Shown: positions 6,401 to 6,824 of the stretch, piece by piece | How the letters are laid out: the number at the start of each line of letters is the position of its first letter | How positions within the stretch are numbered: position 1 is the stretch's first letter | Source: RECH01 sp964431105 | Lineage (GTDB): Bacteria; Cyanobacteriota; Cyanobacteriia; RECH01 | Direction: 5' to 3' | Assembly: GCA_964431105.1 (NCBI GenBank) | Contig: CAYSIR010000224.1 | Span: forward strand, 1-6,824 | Length of the DNA stretch: 6,824 nt | The notes under the pieces: model-generated | What the model was told of the DNA's origin: nothing | Seen by the model: only the letters and a program-made list of their open reading frames with translations | Database searches by the model: none | Program-made: the position numbers and the translations under genes

Positions 6401-6696
6401 AACCGCTTGGTCAACTCGAAGTGCGGGCTGTCTTCCCTGTCGGCAAGGGTGCGGTAGCGGGTTGTTATGTGCAGTCAGGGAAGGCGGTTCGTAACTGTCG
6501 CGTTCGCATCCGCCGAGGCAACGAGGTCATTCATGAAGGCAACCTTGATTCCCTGAAGCGCGTGAAAGATGATGTGAAGGAAGCGAATGCCGGTTATGAA
6601 TGCGGTATTGGCTTGGGTCACTTCAATAGCTGGCAAGAGGGTGACATTATTGAAACCTTCAAGATGGTTAGCAAACGTCGAACCTTGACGGTTTAG
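3457..6696 (+). CDS. infB: Translation initiation factor IF2
   Basis: IF2 is the GTPase that places fMet-tRNA on the 30S subunit and promotes 50S joining. The 1079-residue product is long for the family because of its linker. An IF2_N subdomain (about 1-52, KIRIYELSKELNL) is followed by a low-complexity Pro/Ser/Lys/Glu linker (about 55-487) with alternating acidic and basic blocks, then a second IF2_N subdomain (about 488-545). The G domain has every motif intact: GHVDHGKT (580-587), GGITQHIGAY (604-613), DTPGH (630-634), NKID (684-687) and SAL (720-722). Domains II and III follow, and the fMet-tRNA-binding C-terminal domain (about 985-1079) contains AGCYV and ECGIG. The gene ends about 60 nt before a strong terminator and appears to be last in the cluster. 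Confidence 0.97.
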   Translation: MNNGKIRIYELSKELNLENRDILAYCEDFNIAVKSHSSTITEAEAAQIRSAAERGPAASSSRPSSSPAGTATKGSKSSGAAKPVKKQQILEIRRHRATAPDAPKPPESRPRPAAIDEHDSNGTNGTAASPSLKSPSRPPKAPTPPLQNSPAAEQSDEAAVEEAIAEPPKAAAPVKPVSPKPELSDRPAPKPVRPEPSIAPKPTLQAPPQLESPTAESPDVESPTAEPPDVESPVVKPPEPEPVAEVEEETPPELIKPPSRPAKPAPPSSNTSVSRPILKKNRAESSGSPAPEIIRSREELTGRPGVAASDGDVARSASSETDKPKPTLKPKPTVELRQPPRPSKPDVDVGQDTDTDSDSDIEVLEKPDLELRRPSPPRPPKRGKTRRDKDEDEEMTPRKSVSKGKRRMQPMLDDEDEDLDEALNQNDEVGTSVSLSLMRPPKPKSSSSPKPATATQRRRPTKGGSSKESSSRSNRRDRREEPKDDRPELITLTDSISVHDLADEISVPETEIIKALFFKGIAANINQILDIPTATTVAEEFGILVETAEAEAEAKKVTEMLEDGDLDNLHRRPPVVTIMGHVDHGKTTLLDSIRKTKVAQGEAGGITQHIGAYHVDVDHNDDTQQVVFLDTPGHEAFTAMRARGTRVTDIAILVVAADDGVRPQTIEAISHAKAAEVPIVVAINKIDKEGAQPDRVKQELMEHSLVPEEWGGDTIMVPVSALNGENLDTLLEMILLVSEVEDLYANPDRPARGTIIEANLDKSRGPVATLLVQNGTLRVGDTLVAGSSFCKVRAMIDDRGHRVNAASPSFAVEVLGLNDVPAAGDEFEVFPDEKEARAIADNRKDEQRRSRLQQAMASRRVSLNTLSLQAQEGELKELNLVLKADVQGSVEAILGSLQQLPQKEVQLRVLLAAPGEITETDVDLAAASDAVIIGFNTTLATGARPAADDAGVDVREYNIIYKLLEDIQGAMEGLLDPEMVEEPLGQLEVRAVFPVGKGAVAGCYVQSGKAVRNCRVRIRRGNEVIHEGNLDSLKRVKDDVKEANAGYECGIGLGHFNSWQEGDIIETFKMVSKRRTLTV
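4087..4176 (+). repeat. Tandem 30-nt (decapeptide) repeat in the infB linker
   Basis: Residues 211-220 and 221-230 read ESPTAESPDV and ESPTAEPPDV, and a third decaying unit starts ESPVVKPPEP (231-240). At the DNA level an 18-nt string at 4108-4125 recurs exactly at 4138-4155, 30 nt on, while other codons have diverged. This points to a fairly recent duplication inside the disordered linker. Confidence 0.75.
4627..4641 (+). promoter_or_regulatory. Possible internal start in infB
   Basis: GAGGA (4627-4631) lies 7 nt before the in-frame ATG of Met395 (4639-4641). Initiation here would give a 685-residue IF2 lacking the first IF2_N subdomain and most of the linker but keeping the second IF2_N subdomain and all catalytic domains. 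Short IF2 forms made from internal starts are known in Escherichia coli. The purine run may simply reflect the acidic codons. Confidence 0.25.
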
Positions 6697-6757
6697 GGTA
6701 TTACTCGCTGTTTGTCAGCTAGGTTAAGACGCTAGATCTGAGATCATGGGTTAATGG

Positions 6758-6791
6758 GCCAAGCGGGGCGATCGCCCCGCTTGGCTTATTT
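6758..6791 (+). terminator. Intrinsic terminator after infB
   Basis: Positions 6758-6785 form a perfect 28-nt palindrome: a 12-bp GC-rich stem closed by a GATC loop, followed by TTATTT (6786-6791). Further A-U and G·U pairs at 6753-6757 with 6786-6790 could lengthen the stem. Its centre is a HIP1 octamer (6768-6775). The T-rich tail is only on the + side, so it terminates infB transcription and probably the whole cluster. Confidence 0.85.
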
Positions 6792-6824
6792 ATAGCAGTG
6801 CTTAACTGTCAGATAAATTTTACC

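Larger units (their letters stand above)
304..6775. repeat. Dispersed HIP1 octamers (GCGATCGC)
   Basis: Exact copies begin at 304, 715, 866, 1202, 2795, 3231, 3943, 4007, 4883, 5968 and 6768, about one per 620 bp, in both coding and intergenic DNA. Chance would give roughly one per 65 kb at even base composition. Dense HIP1 is a hallmark of many cyanobacterial genomes and is the main clue to the organism. The span given covers the first to last copy and is not a continuous element. Confidence 0.9.

Noticed and set aside
1..6824. CRISPR array, mobile element, tRNA/rRNA or defence genes
   Set aside because: No spaced direct repeats, transposase or integrase motifs, or RNA gene signatures were found on either strand; the window is conserved housekeeping sequence.

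Overview
The window is a housekeeping gene cluster from a cyanobacterium: rimP – nusA – ylxR – infB, all on the + strand. It encodes a 30S assembly factor, a transcription elongation/termination factor, a small RNA-binding regulator and translation initiation factor IF2. Three things point to a cyanobacterium. The 8-mer GCGATCGC (HIP1) occurs 11 times in 6.8 kb. The YlxR protein has a cyanobacterial-style form (SCRKVGHKSSFWRIVR, GMGRSAYVCPN). The IF2 carries a very long Pro/Lys/Ser linker. No ylxQ/L7Ae-like gene lies between ylxR and infB, and no rbfA follows infB within the window. The genus cannot be fixed from the sequence alone.

Layout. Positions 1-204 are non-coding or the extreme tail of an upstream gene. 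A compact intrinsic terminator lies at 205-229. A TTGACA/TATCAA promoter candidate (261-288) opens a leader of about 165 nt with a 12-nt phased TTCAAC repeat and a 9-bp inverted repeat. rimP (461-928) is followed by a 324-nt gap. That gap holds a doubtful 54-codon ORF and a set of mutually exclusive stems. nusA (1253-2671) comes next, then a 377-nt gap with a weak -10 element and another GCTGAC/GTCAGC stem. ylxR (3049-3312), a 144-nt gap and infB (3457-6696) follow. A strong terminator built on a 28-nt perfect palindrome centred on a HIP1 site (6758-6785) closes the cluster.

How the genes relate. In many bacteria these genes form one transcription unit that couples ribosome maturation (RimP), transcription (NusA), RNA metabolism (YlxR/RnpM) and initiation (IF2). 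Here the order is kept but the gaps are unusually wide for such an operon. nusA and infB have clear Shine-Dalgarno sequences at 7-9 nt spacing. rimP and ylxR have none that I can see. The genes may therefore be tuned separately through their own leaders.

I do not see a defence system, mobile element, CRISPR array, tRNA or other accessory system. The parts most worth following up are the intergenic leaders, above all the competing stems upstream of nusA, together with the internal Shine-Dalgarno/ATG pair in nusA and the low-complexity linker of IF2.
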